Of a DNA stretch of 64,000 nt, positions 51,904 through 61,591 are shown piece after piece. Position 1 is the first letter of the stretch; every line of letters starts with the position of its first letter. This stretch comes from Pontibacter roseus DSM 17521 (lineage in GTDB: Bacteria > Bacteroidota > Bacteroidia > Cytophagales > Hymenobacteraceae): the NCBI RefSeq assembly GCF_000373265.1, contig NZ_KB890770.1, positions 1 through 64,000 on the forward strand, in the 5' to 3' direction. Below the pieces are notes generated by a model that was not told where the DNA came from, did no database searches, and saw nothing but the letters and a program-made list of their open reading frames with translations. The position numbers were made by a program, and so were the translations under genes.

Positions 51904-54015
51904 ATGAAGAACAATCCTGGGCATCACCATCATCACCATGGTCCCAAAAAACAAGCTGAAAATCACGTAGAAGCAGCCAAAGAACACTTGGAAGAAAAAA
52001 TGCTGCACGGCCACGAGCATGCCATGCACCACGACACCTCGGGACATCCACCGCACGGTGAACACGGCCACGACCATCACCGCATGATGATAGAGGACTT
52101 TAAGAAGCGCTTCTGGGTATCGTTGGTGCTGTCTGTGCCTGTCATCATCCTCAGCCCGATGGTGCAGCACATCCTGGGCTTCTCACTGGACATTCCTTAC
52201 AGCCTATACATCGCCTTCGTGCTCTCGTCCATCATCTATTTCTATGGCGGGTGGCCCTTCCTGACGGGTCTGGCCGAAGAGGTGAAGAAAGGAGTACCGG
52301 GTATGATGACGCTGATCGGGGTAGCTATTACGGTGGCCTACCTCTACAGCACTGCCATTGTGTTCGGGCTGGAGGGCATGGACTTCTTTTGGGAGCTGGC
52401 CACACTGATTGTGATCATGCTGCTCGGGCACTGGATTGAAATGCGCTCCGTGCTGGGTGCCTCCAAAGCACTGGAACTGCTGGTGAGCATGATGCCCGCC
52501 GAGGCCATGCTCATCAGGGATGGCGAAACCGTAAAAGTGCGTATTGAAGACCTGCAGAAGGGCGATTTAATATTGGTAAAACCGGGCGAGAAAGTTCCCG
52601 CCGACGGCGTGGTGGAAGACGGAGAAAGCCACCTGAACGAGAGCATGCTCACCGGCGAAAGCAAACCTGTCAAAAAGAATAAGGACGATAAAGTGATCGG
52701 CGGCTCCATCAACGGCAACGGTGCCCTGCGCGTGCGGGTGGAGTTTACGGGCAAGGAGAGCTACCTCAACAAGGTGATCAAGCTGGTGCAGGATGCCCAG
52801 AAAACCAAGTCTGAGACACAACGTCTGGCCGACCGGGCCGCCAAGTGGCTGACTTATGTGGCGCTGACCGCCGGCTTTGGCACCTTTGCCGTGTGGCTCT
52901 TACTTGGGAAGGACCTGGCTTTTGCGTTGGAGCGCATGGTGACGGTCATGGTTATTTCCTGTCCGCATGCGTTGGGATTGGCCGTGCCGTTGGTGGTGGC
53001 TATCTCTACGGCTGTGTCGGCCAACAATGGCCTGCTTATCCGCAACCGCACCGCCTTCGAGAACTCCCGCAAGATCACAACCGTCATCTTCGACAAGACC
53101 GGGACCCTTACGCAGGGCTCCCATGAGATTGCCTCCCTCGTGATTTTTGACAATGCGATGGACGAGCGGGAAATGCTGCGCCTGGCCGCTGCCGTGGAGC
53201 AGAACTCGGAGCACTTCATCGCGCAAAGTATCATACGCCGGGCAAAGGAAGAAGGTATAGTCGTGCCTCCTGCACAGGCTTTTACCTACCTGCCGGGTAA
53301 AGGGCTCGAGGGTATAGTGGAAGGAATAGATGTGAAGGTAGTGGGCCCGAACTATATCACTGAATTCGATATCCCCGTACCCGCCAGCCAGGCAGAAGAA
53401 GGCGTGGAAACAGTCGTGTATGTGCTGGTAGAGAATCAGCCGGTTGGTTACATCGCCATGCGCGATCAAATCCGGGAGGAGTCGGCCGAGGCCATACGGG
53501 TGCTGAAACAAAACGGAATTAAGAACCTGCTACTCACCGGCGACAACGAGCGCGTAGCCAAAAGCGTGAGTGACCAGTTGCAGATGGACGGCTTCCTGGC
53601 CAACGTACTGCCCCACCAGAAACAGGAGAAGGTGAAGGAGCTGCAGGCCCAAGGTGAGTTCGTGGCCATGACCGGCGATGGCGTGAACGACGCCCCTGCC
53701 CTGGCACAGGCCGATGTAGGCATCGCCGTGGGCTCCGGCACCGACGTAGCCGCCGAGACCGCCGATATTATACTGGTGAACAGCAACCCACAGGACATCG
53801 CCTCGCTCATACTTTTCGGCAAGGCCACCTACCGCAAAATGATCCAGAACCTGATCTGGGCAACAGGGTATAACGTGATCGCGCTGCCCCTGGCCGCCGG
53901 CGTACTCTATAAGCAGGGCATCATGGTATCGCCGGCCGTGGGGGCAGCGCTAATGAGTCTGAGCACCGTGATTGTGGCGATCAATGCGCAACTGCTGCGC
54001 CGGCAGATAAAATAG
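51904..54015 (+). CDS. copB: CopB, copper/silver P-type ATPase with His-rich N terminus
   Basis: A 703-residue P1B-3-type ATPase. The N-terminal 60 residues are His-rich (GHHHHHHGPKK and further His/Glu runs), and there is no HMA domain. The ion motif is C353-P-H355 (ISCPHALGLAVP), typical of the CopB group, the phosphorylated aspartate is D397 in DKTGTLTQG, and GDGVNDAP is present. CopB-type pumps are linked to Cu(II)/Cu(I) and Ag export. Complete. It complements the CPC-type CopA at 37588. Confidence 0.92.
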   Translation: MKNNPGHHHHHHGPKKQAENHVEAAKEHLEEKMLHGHEHAMHHDTSGHPPHGEHGHDHHRMMIEDFKKRFWVSLVLSVPVIILSPMVQHILGFSLDIPYSLYIAFVLSSIIYFYGGWPFLTGLAEEVKKGVPGMMTLIGVAITVAYLYSTAIVFGLEGMDFFWELATLIVIMLLGHWIEMRSVLGASKALELLVSMMPAEAMLIRDGETVKVRIEDLQKGDLILVKPGEKVPADGVVEDGESHLNESMLTGESKPVKKNKDDKVIGGSINGNGALRVRVEFTGKESYLNKVIKLVQDAQKTKSETQRLADRAAKWLTYVALTAGFGTFAVWLLLGKDLAFALERMVTVMVISCPHALGLAVPLVVAISTAVSANNGLLIRNRTAFENSRKITTVIFDKTGTLTQGSHEIASLVIFDNAMDEREMLRLAAAVEQNSEHFIAQSIIRRAKEEGIVVPPAQAFTYLPGKGLEGIVEGIDVKVVGPNYITEFDIPVPASQAEEGVETVVYVLVENQPVGYIAMRDQIREESAEAIRVLKQNGIKNLLLTGDNERVAKSVSDQLQMDGFLANVLPHQKQEKVKELQAQGEFVAMTGDGVNDAPALAQADVGIAVGSGTDVAAETADIILVNSNPQDIASLILFGKATYRKMIQNLIWATGYNVIALPLAAGVLYKQGIMVSPAVGAALMSLSTVIVAINAQLLRRQIK

Positions 54016-54107
54016 TTTATGCAGGCATGCCCTAAACACCGGTGCAAACTTCCGTACTCCCTAATTGTATTCATTCATCACGTATATAACACTATAAATT
54101 CAAAACT

Positions 54108-54809
54108 ATGAAAAAAATAAATAGACAATTGCCAACAAAAATGCTGTTTGTAGGGGTAGTCTTCCTTCTTGCAGCCTGTAGCCAGGAAAACAACAGAGCA
54201 GAAACTGCCACAGCTACTGACGCCAAATCAGATTCAATGATGGGTGAAGATAACACCCAGCACAACATGAATACCGGTGAGATGAGCGGCATGATGGGAC
54301 ACATGCACCAGAATATGGAGGAAATGCATGCCATGAAAGCAAAAATGACAGGAGATCCTGACTATGACTTTGCGAACATGATGACCATGCACCATCAGGG
54401 AGCCATCCGCATGGCTGAAGATGAAATAGCCAATGGCACCGATGCCAAAATGAAGGAGATGGCTCAAAAGACAGTGAAAACGAATAAAGAAGATATCCAG
54501 AAGCTGCAGGACTTTACAAAAACACACAAACCCACTAAAGGAGACACTGCCAGTACAATGCGTATGATGCAGCCAATGCGCAAAATGATGGATGATATGC
54601 ACCAGAACATGGGCGATATGAGCGGAGCAAATACAGATCACAGCTTTGCCCAGATGATGATACACCACCACGAAATGGGAAATGAGATGGCAAGAGCATT
54701 CTTGAAGCAAGGTAAAACCCAAGAGATGAAACAAATGGCCCAAAAAACCATTGATGAACAGGAAAAAGAAATAAAAGAATTTAGAAATTGGCTTGACCAG
54801 AACAAGTAG
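54108..54809 (+). CDS. Tandem DUF305 lipoprotein
   Basis: A 233-residue lipoprotein (lipobox LLAACSQ). Two DUF305 units are visible: FANMMTMHHQGAIRMAEDEI (first) and FAQMMIHHHEMGNEMA (second), each with the conserved Met and His-His pair, and each followed by a long helix. The linkers are Met-rich. DUF305 proteins are periplasmic and often copper-linked, probably binding Cu through Met/His. It lies downstream of copB, with a promoter gap of 92 bp. Confidence 0.88.
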   Translation: MKKINRQLPTKMLFVGVVFLLAACSQENNRAETATATDAKSDSMMGEDNTQHNMNTGEMSGMMGHMHQNMEEMHAMKAKMTGDPDYDFANMMTMHHQGAIRMAEDEIANGTDAKMKEMAQKTVKTNKEDIQKLQDFTKTHKPTKGDTASTMRMMQPMRKMMDDMHQNMGDMSGANTDHSFAQMMIHHHEMGNEMARAFLKQGKTQEMKQMAQKTIDEQEKEIKEFRNWLDQNK

Positions 54810-54845
54810 TAATTTTTTAACTCTAAAGAAACTTAGAGCATAAGG

Positions 54846-54876
54846 AAGGCCACTACAATTCTGGAGCAGTGGCCTT
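54846..54876 (+). terminator. Terminator after the tandem DUF305 gene
   Basis: AAGGCCACT (54846-54854) pairs with AGTGGCCTT (54868-54876). Confidence 0.65.
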
Positions 54877-55099
54877 TGCCGAACTACAATAGAGTCCGTA
54901 GCAGTACCCTTCGCATTTTACACGATCGGGCACGATCAGGGGCAGTGCTGGGGTGTAGCAGTGTTTTACAGACTTAACTTAAGCCTTGTATGTGGTAGGT
55001 CATCATAAGTGACAACCTATGTACCTAAAAGGCATAAGTCCACATGGTAACTTCCTGGAAGAATGACACCATTATAAGAACCTGTAGTTATGGAACTAT
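54877..55099. other. Intergenic stretch between convergent operons
   Basis: Nothing recognisable lies between the terminator of the DUF305 gene and the terminator hairpin of the multicopper oxidase gene. Confidence 0.4.
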
Positions 55100-55137
55100 A
55101 AGAGCGGCACTTATATAGATTATAAGTAGCCGCTCTT
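55100..55137 (-). terminator. Hairpin after the multicopper oxidase gene
   Basis: AAGAGCGGC (55100-55108) pairs with GCCGCTCTT (55129-55137), with an inner TTATA/TATAA pairing. It is placed to stop transcription from the minus strand. Confidence 0.6.
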
Positions 55138-55188
55138 CTTCATCAGATACCAGCAAGTCAGCTTCAAGTATTTACGAACCCAGTTGCT

Positions 55189-57840
55189 TCAATACACAAA
55201 CGTAAGTCCGGCGCCATACTTCATGTCACTGTCATAGTGAGTTGATAGCGACACATACTTGGTTACGATGTAGCGCAAACCGGCCATGTACTCTTTATCG
55301 GTGTTGCCCATCAAATTCAGGCGCAGGCGGCTGGTAAGCGGCACATCATCGCGTCGCAACTGGAAACGCAGTTTACCCTTGGTGTCAATTCTGGCTTCTG
55401 ACACGATCAGCATCGGCAACGTATATTGCACCCCGGCTACGGCAACCTTCCGGTTATCCTGGTTACTTGTCTGTCCAAACATATTATTCTCCGGCTCATT
55501 TTCTACGCTATTGTAGTGATAGTCAAAGCCGATGAAAGGATATAACCACTGCATTTTCCCGAAATAGCGGCCAAAGTACGTCTCGCTTTCTACACCGTAC
55601 TCTTTCTTAAAACCGATCCGCCATTCGGTGGAAAGCTGGTAACGGGAGCTGCCAAGTATAAACTCTCCATCGCTGCCGTTGCTTTCCAACCCTACCTGCG
55701 CAGATGGCAGAAAAACCTTGTCTTCGCGGTTAAACATTTTTCGAGCCTTTTCAGGATTCGGAAGCTCCGGGTTTGGGGGTGAGTTCTGGTAGGTAAACAC
55801 GCGGCCCATGCCCGCTATCATGTGGTAGAGTATGTGGCAGTGGAAAAACCAGTCGCCGTTCTCCGAGGCTGCAAACTCGATCGTGTCGGTTTCCATGGGC
55901 AGTATGTCTAGCACATTTTTCAGAGGCGCGTATTCGCCTTGCTTGTTCAGTACCCGGAAGTCGTGACCGTGCAGGTGCATGGGATGTCGCATCATGGAGT
56001 TGTTGAACATGATGATTCTCACGTTTTCCCCCTTTTTTATCAGAATCCTGTCAGACTCTGACACCGTCTTGTTGTCCATGGTCCACACGTAGCGGTTCAT
56101 GTTGCCGGTGAGCTCAAAACGCAATTCTTTTACGGGGCCGGGTTTTAGCATTGTCTTCTCAGGAGCCCGCAGCATGCCATAGTTCAGGGTTACCATTTCG
56201 CCATCGCTGCCACTCATGTTCATGCTCTGCATATCGTGCCCTTTCATGTCATGGCCCTGGTGTGCGGTGGTGTCAGTTTGCTGCTTCATCTGCATGCTTG
56301 TATCAGCAGCAGGTTTTGTCTCATCTCCTCCGTGCATGCTATGGTCCTGGCCTGCTGACTCCGGGTACATCACGCTGTTCATGTCCATTTGCTGGTTGCT
56401 CATTTCCATACCCATCGGCTCCATGTCCCCGTTCAACTTCATCATGTCGTTCATCATCTTCATGCCTTCAAAGTAGTTCAGTTTGCCTAAACGCTGCGCC
56501 TTCATTTTCATGCCCCTGCCCAGCCACAGCGAAGTGGTATTGGAACGATCTTCGGCAGTAGCCAGAAACTCGTATTGCATGTTCTCAGGTATGGTGACCA
56601 GCAGGTCGTAGGTTTCGGCAGGCGCGATGATCAGTCGGTCCACTTCCACAGGTTCTACATCGTTTCCATCGTTGCCCACCACGGTAATTTTGCCTCCGGA
56701 GTAGGTCAGCCAGAAGTAAGTGGAAGCGCCGCCATTGACGACCCTGAGCTTCACCACATCCCCGGCCGTGAAATGCGTTTGCTCTGCTATATCCTGCCCA
56801 TTGGTCAGAAACTTCTCATAGGCCACATCGCTCACATCCATCGCTTCCATCCGCTTCCACTCATTCTTCAGTTTAGTCCCAAAGTAGCCTTTTCGGATGG
56901 CCTCCGCATAACCCTGCGTCGCACCTTTCTGAATGGCAAACCAATCGTTGGCACTGCGCAGTGACCGGTATACTTCTTTGGGGTTCATATCAGTCCAGTC
57001 GCTTAACACAATAGGTATAGCCGGCATATCCGGTTCATTCACCTTGTTAAAGATCAGGGCACCGTACATCCCACTCTGTTCCTGAAAGGCGCTATGGCTG
57101 TGGTACCAGTAAGTACCATTCTGGATGATCGGGAATCTGTAGAGGTAAGTAGAGTGAGGTTTGATCGGTTTTTGGGTAAGCCAGGGAACACCGTCAAACC
57201 GGTTAGGCAGGAACACCCCGTGCCAGTGTATGGAAGTTTCCACATCCATCTCATTGTGCACATAGATCTCGGCCGTATCGCCTTGGGTAAACGTTAAGGC
57301 AGGTGCCGGAATGCTGCCGTTTATGGCCACGGCTCTTCTGGTTTTGCCGGTAAAGTTTACAAGGGTATCCCGTACATAGAGGTCATAACGCACAGTACGC
57401 GGTTTATATGTTGGCCCCGGGCTCTCTGGTTTATGTCCTGCTTTATGTACGGGCTTCTCTTTTTCTTCCGGGTTCTGTACAGGTGTGACTGGCTTTTGCT
57501 GCGTAGGCTGTGCATGTTTATGAGCAGGTTGATCATTGTTTTGAGTCGGCTGCGCTTGTTTCTGCTGCACAGGTTTTTTAGAAGGTGTAGCAGGTTTGGC
57601 TTGGGTTGCTTTTTTTGGCGGAGCCTGCTGCTCTTTAGCCGGGGCTTTTGATTTCTGCTTTACCAGCGTCATGCCGCACTTGGGGCATTTACCGGGCTTG
57701 GTGCTTTGCACCTCGGGGTGCATCGGGCAAGTATAGATTTCAGTCTGTTGTTGCTGTTGGGTTGGCTTATGCTGTTCGTGCTGTGCGAAAGTGTAGTGCC
57801 CTGTGCCGAGCAATAACACTAATATCAAAAGTTTATACAT
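55189..57840 (-). CDS. Multicopper oxidase with HMBD domain and outer-membrane-like C-terminal domain
   Basis: An 883-residue periplasmic copper oxidase (CopA/PcoA type). After a signal peptide (about residues 1-20) a heavy-metal-binding domain reads YTCPMHPEVQ, then GKCPKCGMTLV (C38, C52, C55). A Gln/Lys/Pro-rich linker (about 65-140) leads to three cupredoxin domains with all copper motifs: SIHWHGVFLP, GTYWYHSHSAF, HPMHLHGHDF and FFHCHILYHMIAGM. A Met/His-rich loop (about 440-550) may bind Cu(I). The last 120 residues resemble PcoB/CopB outer-membrane proteins (beta-strands, AGLRYIVTKYVSLSTHYDS, final Tyr). It should oxidise Cu(I) to Cu(II). Confidence 0.9.
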   Translation of the reverse strand: MYKLLILVLLLGTGHYTFAQHEQHKPTQQQQQTEIYTCPMHPEVQSTKPGKCPKCGMTLVKQKSKAPAKEQQAPPKKATQAKPATPSKKPVQQKQAQPTQNNDQPAHKHAQPTQQKPVTPVQNPEEKEKPVHKAGHKPESPGPTYKPRTVRYDLYVRDTLVNFTGKTRRAVAINGSIPAPALTFTQGDTAEIYVHNEMDVETSIHWHGVFLPNRFDGVPWLTQKPIKPHSTYLYRFPIIQNGTYWYHSHSAFQEQSGMYGALIFNKVNEPDMPAIPIVLSDWTDMNPKEVYRSLRSANDWFAIQKGATQGYAEAIRKGYFGTKLKNEWKRMEAMDVSDVAYEKFLTNGQDIAEQTHFTAGDVVKLRVVNGGASTYFWLTYSGGKITVVGNDGNDVEPVEVDRLIIAPAETYDLLVTIPENMQYEFLATAEDRSNTTSLWLGRGMKMKAQRLGKLNYFEGMKMMNDMMKLNGDMEPMGMEMSNQQMDMNSVMYPESAGQDHSMHGGDETKPAADTSMQMKQQTDTTAHQGHDMKGHDMQSMNMSGSDGEMVTLNYGMLRAPEKTMLKPGPVKELRFELTGNMNRYVWTMDNKTVSESDRILIKKGENVRIIMFNNSMMRHPMHLHGHDFRVLNKQGEYAPLKNVLDILPMETDTIEFAASENGDWFFHCHILYHMIAGMGRVFTYQNSPPNPELPNPEKARKMFNREDKVFLPSAQVGLESNGSDGEFILGSSRYQLSTEWRIGFKKEYGVESETYFGRYFGKMQWLYPFIGFDYHYNSVENEPENNMFGQTSNQDNRKVAVAGVQYTLPMLIVSEARIDTKGKLRFQLRRDDVPLTSRLRLNLMGNTDKEYMAGLRYIVTKYVSLSTHYDSDMKYGAGLTFVY

Positions 57841-58129
57841 TTTAAGTTAGTAAAGTAATTAAAAGCGTTTGTTTCCATACTTAATGCTTCCATAAGTCTT
57901 ATGAAAGCGTGCTTGGTTATACCTTTCCGTAAACCCATCTGTTTTATATATTCATGAGTTGTTTTTACATAATGTGGCTTTTATCAAAAGCTCAAGGACT
58001 TCTAAAACAGGCAACATCTGCCCTGACAGTGATTCCAAGCCTAAACTTACCGGGCTTCATGAATCTGCCACCCCTATGTTTTTAACTCCCTATTTGTTAT
58101 TGCGTTTAGAAGAACGTGCTAACAATTCA

Positions 58130-59152
58130 ATGTACTTTATGAACATTCTGTATCCCTTCCTGGGAACTCTTTTTTATACTTTAATCGCACTGGACATCAT
58201 CAAGACCACCTTTTCTTCAAGCGGAGGCGGCCGGATTACGGAATTGGTATCCAGAGCGGTATGGAAGATTTTCTTCTTAGTTTCGGGTAAGAATGGGAAA
58301 TCCAAATTACTTGAGTATGCGGGGCCGTCTATACTTACCTGCACGCTTATGACTTGGGTTCTTGGTCTTTGGGCAGGTCTGTTCCTGCTGTTACTTTCTG
58401 ATCCAGACTCTGTTGTAAACAGCACTACTTTATCCAGTGCCAGCCCCTTAGAGAAGCTCTACTATGCCGGTTTTACACTTTCCACTTTGGGAGTAGGAGA
58501 TTATAAGGCATCAAATGATGTGTGGCGGATTATTACGAGTGTCACAGCTTTCTCTGGCTTAGCTTTTATAACTGCCTCTCTCACTTATTTTGTACAAGTG
58601 TTGTCTGCCGTAGGTTTGCAGAGTAAGCTTAGTCTTTACATCAACAGCATGGGTAAATCGCCACAGCAGGTTCTGGCTAACAGCTGGGATGGGAAAGGCT
58701 TTTCCTCCTTTTTCGATAATGTGTCAGACATATGCCAGATGCTAATGCAGCATACGGTGAACCACCACTCCTTTCCTGTAATTCATTACTTTCACAACAG
58801 CCAAGCACAGTTGTCTGTTGCGCCCGCCGTTGTGCTGCTGGATGAGGCATACCAGCTCTTCGAGCAGGCCGTATCAGAGGATGATAAAAAGAGTGAAGTG
58901 AAAATGTTGATGCTCCAAACGGCACTGGATTCTTACCTGGAAATGGTAAAAGAAGGTTTCCTCAAGAACACTTCACCCCAGGAAGATGCCCCTACACCTG
59001 ATCTTTGGCAACTGGAGGAGAAAGGAGTTCCGCTTAAAAAGAGGGAAGAAGTTGAACAAATTTTCAAACAGGCCCTGAAGGACCGCCGGAGACTGCTAAC
59101 TTCCCTTTTGGAAATGGACGGCTGGTCCTGGAAGGAAGTGTATCAATCGTAA
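58130..59152 (+). CDS. Potassium-channel-like (two-pore-helix) membrane protein
   Basis: About 340 residues with four hydrophobic segments in the first 170, among them GFTLSTLGVGDYKA, the place of a K+ channel selectivity filter (T119-L-G-V-G-D124 instead of the usual TVGYGD). The C-terminal half is a soluble helical region. It resembles small ion-channel proteins of the potassium channel family, but selectivity is not certain. The open frame begins at a TTG (57959); ATG 58130 (MYFMNILYPF) just before the first membrane helix was preferred. Confidence 0.6.
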   Translation: MYFMNILYPFLGTLFYTLIALDIIKTTFSSSGGGRITELVSRAVWKIFFLVSGKNGKSKLLEYAGPSILTCTLMTWVLGLWAGLFLLLLSDPDSVVNSTTLSSASPLEKLYYAGFTLSTLGVGDYKASNDVWRIITSVTAFSGLAFITASLTYFVQVLSAVGLQSKLSLYINSMGKSPQQVLANSWDGKGFSSFFDNVSDICQMLMQHTVNHHSFPVIHYFHNSQAQLSVAPAVVLLDEAYQLFEQAVSEDDKKSEVKMLMLQTALDSYLEMVKEGFLKNTSPQEDAPTPDLWQLEEKGVPLKKREEVEQIFKQALKDRRRLLTSLLEMDGWSWKEVYQS

Positions 59153-59347
59153 GTCGAGCACTTTCACAACCTTGTGTGAGATTTTAAATGGAGGCGCACT
59201 ATTATCTATCTCTGCTTAGCTGAATTTAGGTTTCCGGATTAATTTAATACTAGCATCTACTTCTATCAGCTGGGGTTTTACTAAAATCATTTTAGTGTAT
59301 GCCTGGTTTTAAATGGTAAGCATTCCTAACATTTTCTGCTATCGGTT

Positions 59348-59587
59348 TTACAAGTCCTTGCCACCGATGCCTATAACCCGGATGATTTCAGCTTTGAATC
59401 CTGCTTGCTGCACAACATTTTCAATCCTTTGGGGATCAAGGTCTGTACCGGAGACACTTAAAATATTTTCTGTGCTTCCAGTATCTAGCTTCCACCTGCT
59501 GATGCTTTCTTCTTTATCCAGGTAAGGCGCTACCCTGGATATAGCTTCCTCATTCTCTACGTTGGTTTTGAACTTGATTACTTCCAT
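59348..59587 (-). CDS. HMA-like protein lacking the CxxC motif
   Basis: A 79-residue single-domain protein with the HMA-type pattern (IKFKTNVENEEAISRVAPYL, then WKLDTGSTENILSVSG, then AGFKAEIIRVI), but the metal-binding loop reads NVENEEAIS with no cysteine. It is probably a ferredoxin-fold relative that cannot bind Cu(I) the usual way. No neighbour is obviously co-transcribed. Confidence 0.75.
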   Translation of the reverse strand: MEVIKFKTNVENEEAISRVAPYLDKEESISRWKLDTGSTENILSVSGTDLDPQRIENVVQQAGFKAEIIRVIGIGGKDL

Positions 59588-59760
59588 AGCAACATGTGTT
59601 TTTGCTTAAAATGAACGCGACTGGTTACACCAGGTTGTGCAACGGCTACGCTTTACGGCCTGTATGTATTCATCAGACATATTCGCTTTCCTGCCTTCAA
59701 GCGGAATCTTTCCAAAAATTCTCTTATCTTACAGTATACTTTGTCTTATACTTATAAAGA

Positions 59761-60822
59761 ATGAGGGCACCATTACAGCTTCTAACGTTTCTCTTTTTTC
59801 TGATTTTAAATGCCTCCTGTAGCAAAACAGAAAAAGAAACGACAAACACCCTGCTCCTGGCAGGTCGTCAGCCACAGATCGCAGTAGATACAAAAGGGGA
59901 TACCAGGGTAGTATATGGCTTGGAAGACAGAATTTATTGCGTCACGTCCAAAGATAACGGACAAACCTTCTCAGAACCTGTACTCGTGGGGCAGCTGAAG
60001 GGCTTATACCTGGGCATGTCCATGGGGCCTCAGATTGCCAGCTCCATGAATTACTCGGTGGTAACCGCCATAGATAAGCAGGGTAATATCCATACCTACA
60101 GTCTGGACCATGATATAAATAAGTGGATAAAGGCAGCTGGTGTAAATGACATACCGGGCTCAGTGCCAGAAGGCCTGATGAGTATCGCCTCCGATGAACA
60201 AGACACCTTTTATGCTGTGTGGCTGGATGTAAGAAACACCAAACAAAACAAGATCGTGTTTGCCTCCACTACAGGAAACGCCGCCGCATGGTCAGAAAAC
60301 AAGATAGTATACGTATCGCCAGATAGCACCGTGTGCGAATGCTGTAAGCCAAGTATAGACGTGGAAGGCAAACAGGTAATCCTGATGTTCAGAAACTGGG
60401 TAGATGGTTCCAGAGATTTTTACCTGACCAAATCAATTGACAACGGACAACACTTTTCTCAGCCACAGAAACTAGGGAATGGCACCTGGAAACTGGAAGG
60501 ATGTCCCATGGACGGCGGGGGCATTCTACTGGATAGTAAGAATGTGATTCACACTTCCTGGCAACGGGAAGGTAATATCTTCTATGCAAGGCCTGGCCAA
60601 CAGGAAGTGCAAGTTGGCAGAGGCCGGAACTGCCGCATCAGCGGAAAAACAAATCCGGTTATTGCCTGGAAAGATGGTTCAGATCTGAAACTAAAATTCC
60701 TGAATGCAGATACGGAAACTGTGGTAGGGAAAGGCAGCTATATTGAAACTGCTGAAATGCCGGATAAAAAAACGCTTTGTGTCTGGGAAGATGAAAACAA
60801 GATCCATTTCAGGAATATTTAA
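59761..60822 (+). CDS. Secreted lipoprotein with sialidase-like (BNR) repeats
   Basis: A 353-residue lipoprotein (lipobox LNASC20). Repeated patterns such as TSKDNGQTFSEPV and TKSIDNGQHFSQP are ASP-box/BNR-type blades, so a beta-propeller like sialidases is likely; catalytic sialidase residues cannot be confirmed. A CECC cluster (C192, C194, C195) and GCPMDGGG are unusual for that fold and may bind metal. Its place in the copper island suggests a metal-related role rather than sugar degradation. Confidence 0.7.
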   Translation: MRAPLQLLTFLFFLILNASCSKTEKETTNTLLLAGRQPQIAVDTKGDTRVVYGLEDRIYCVTSKDNGQTFSEPVLVGQLKGLYLGMSMGPQIASSMNYSVVTAIDKQGNIHTYSLDHDINKWIKAAGVNDIPGSVPEGLMSIASDEQDTFYAVWLDVRNTKQNKIVFASTTGNAAAWSENKIVYVSPDSTVCECCKPSIDVEGKQVILMFRNWVDGSRDFYLTKSIDNGQHFSQPQKLGNGTWKLEGCPMDGGGILLDSKNVIHTSWQREGNIFYARPGQQEVQVGRGRNCRISGKTNPVIAWKDGSDLKLKFLNADTETVVGKGSYIETAEMPDKKTLCVWEDENKIHFRNI

Positions 60823-60882
60823 CAGTAAAAACTTAACAGGTCTAAACTATTCTTTGGTTGTAAAATAGTCAACCTTATTATC

Positions 60883-60923
60883 AAACGAAGCCGCCCCTCA
60901 GTAATGAGGCGGCTTCGTTTTTA
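60883..60923 (+). terminator. Strong intrinsic terminator
   Basis: AAACGAAGCCGCC (60883-60895) pairs with GGCGGCTTCGTTT (60908-60920), with a T-rich end. It closes the BNR lipoprotein gene. Confidence 0.85.
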
Positions 60924-60971
60924 TACATGCATCACCAATACTAAGATCCGGCCATAGATACAGTATAAGAT

Positions 60972-61421
60972 TTACCTCATTCTGGTTAGGATTGCCTTCA
61001 TTTCTGCTATTTCTTTTTCCTGAGATTCTATGATTTGCTCCGTTAGCCTCTTCACCTCGGGATCTTTTATGTTTGCTTCCTGGCTTACCAGAATGGCTGA
61101 GGAGTGATGCGGGATCATAGATTTTAGAAACTGTTTATCATCCACTAAGGCCTGTTTCCTTAACATGAACAGTGAACCGGCAAAAGCTACTACACCAACA
61201 GCTACAATGATACTGTTCAGCTTCTTATCTTTGTACATAGAGGACATAAATCCGAGCATGACAAGTGCCATAGGAGCTACCATGAGCAATGCCATATAGA
61301 GCCGGTTAAGGTTCAGGTACACATGATCAAACTTATCGGCATTCAAATACATCACCCCGTACATGATCACAAACGATACGCCTAGCATCGACAAAAACTT
61401 CATATAATTTCCCTTTTCCAT
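60972..61421 (-). CDS. DUF305 protein with N-terminal membrane helices
   Basis: A 149-residue protein with three hydrophobic segments (about 7-25, 37-58 and 68-85) followed by a DUF305 domain (QFLKSMIPHHSSAILVSQEA, ending QEKEIAEMKAIL). The Met-x-x-His-His signature is intact. It is probably an inner-membrane, copper-linked protein facing the periplasm. Confidence 0.82.
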   Translation of the reverse strand: MEKGNYMKFLSMLGVSFVIMYGVMYLNADKFDHVYLNLNRLYMALLMVAPMALVMLGFMSSMYKDKKLNSIIVAVGVVAFAGSLFMLRKQALVDDKQFLKSMIPHHSSAILVSQEANIKDPEVKRLTEQIIESQEKEIAEMKAILTRMR

Positions 61422-61530
61422 TTTTTAACTGTTAAAGTATAATTGTTCGCTTATAAGCCTTTTCCAGTAAGCAACGTCGCTTCTTGTTCAGGTATACCCA
61501 AATGGCTATGCTCAGGTTCACCTATAAATA

Positions 61531-61564
61531 TAAAGCCACTCCAACAGCTGTTGGAGTGGCTTTA
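61531..61564 (-). terminator. Perfect 34-bp palindromic terminator
   Basis: TAAAGCCACTCCAACAG (61531-61547) and its exact complement (61548-61564). It lies 28 bp after the stop of the DUF2911 gene. Confidence 0.8.
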
Positions 61565-61591
61565 TGAATAAAAGATACTTCTTAGCTACAC

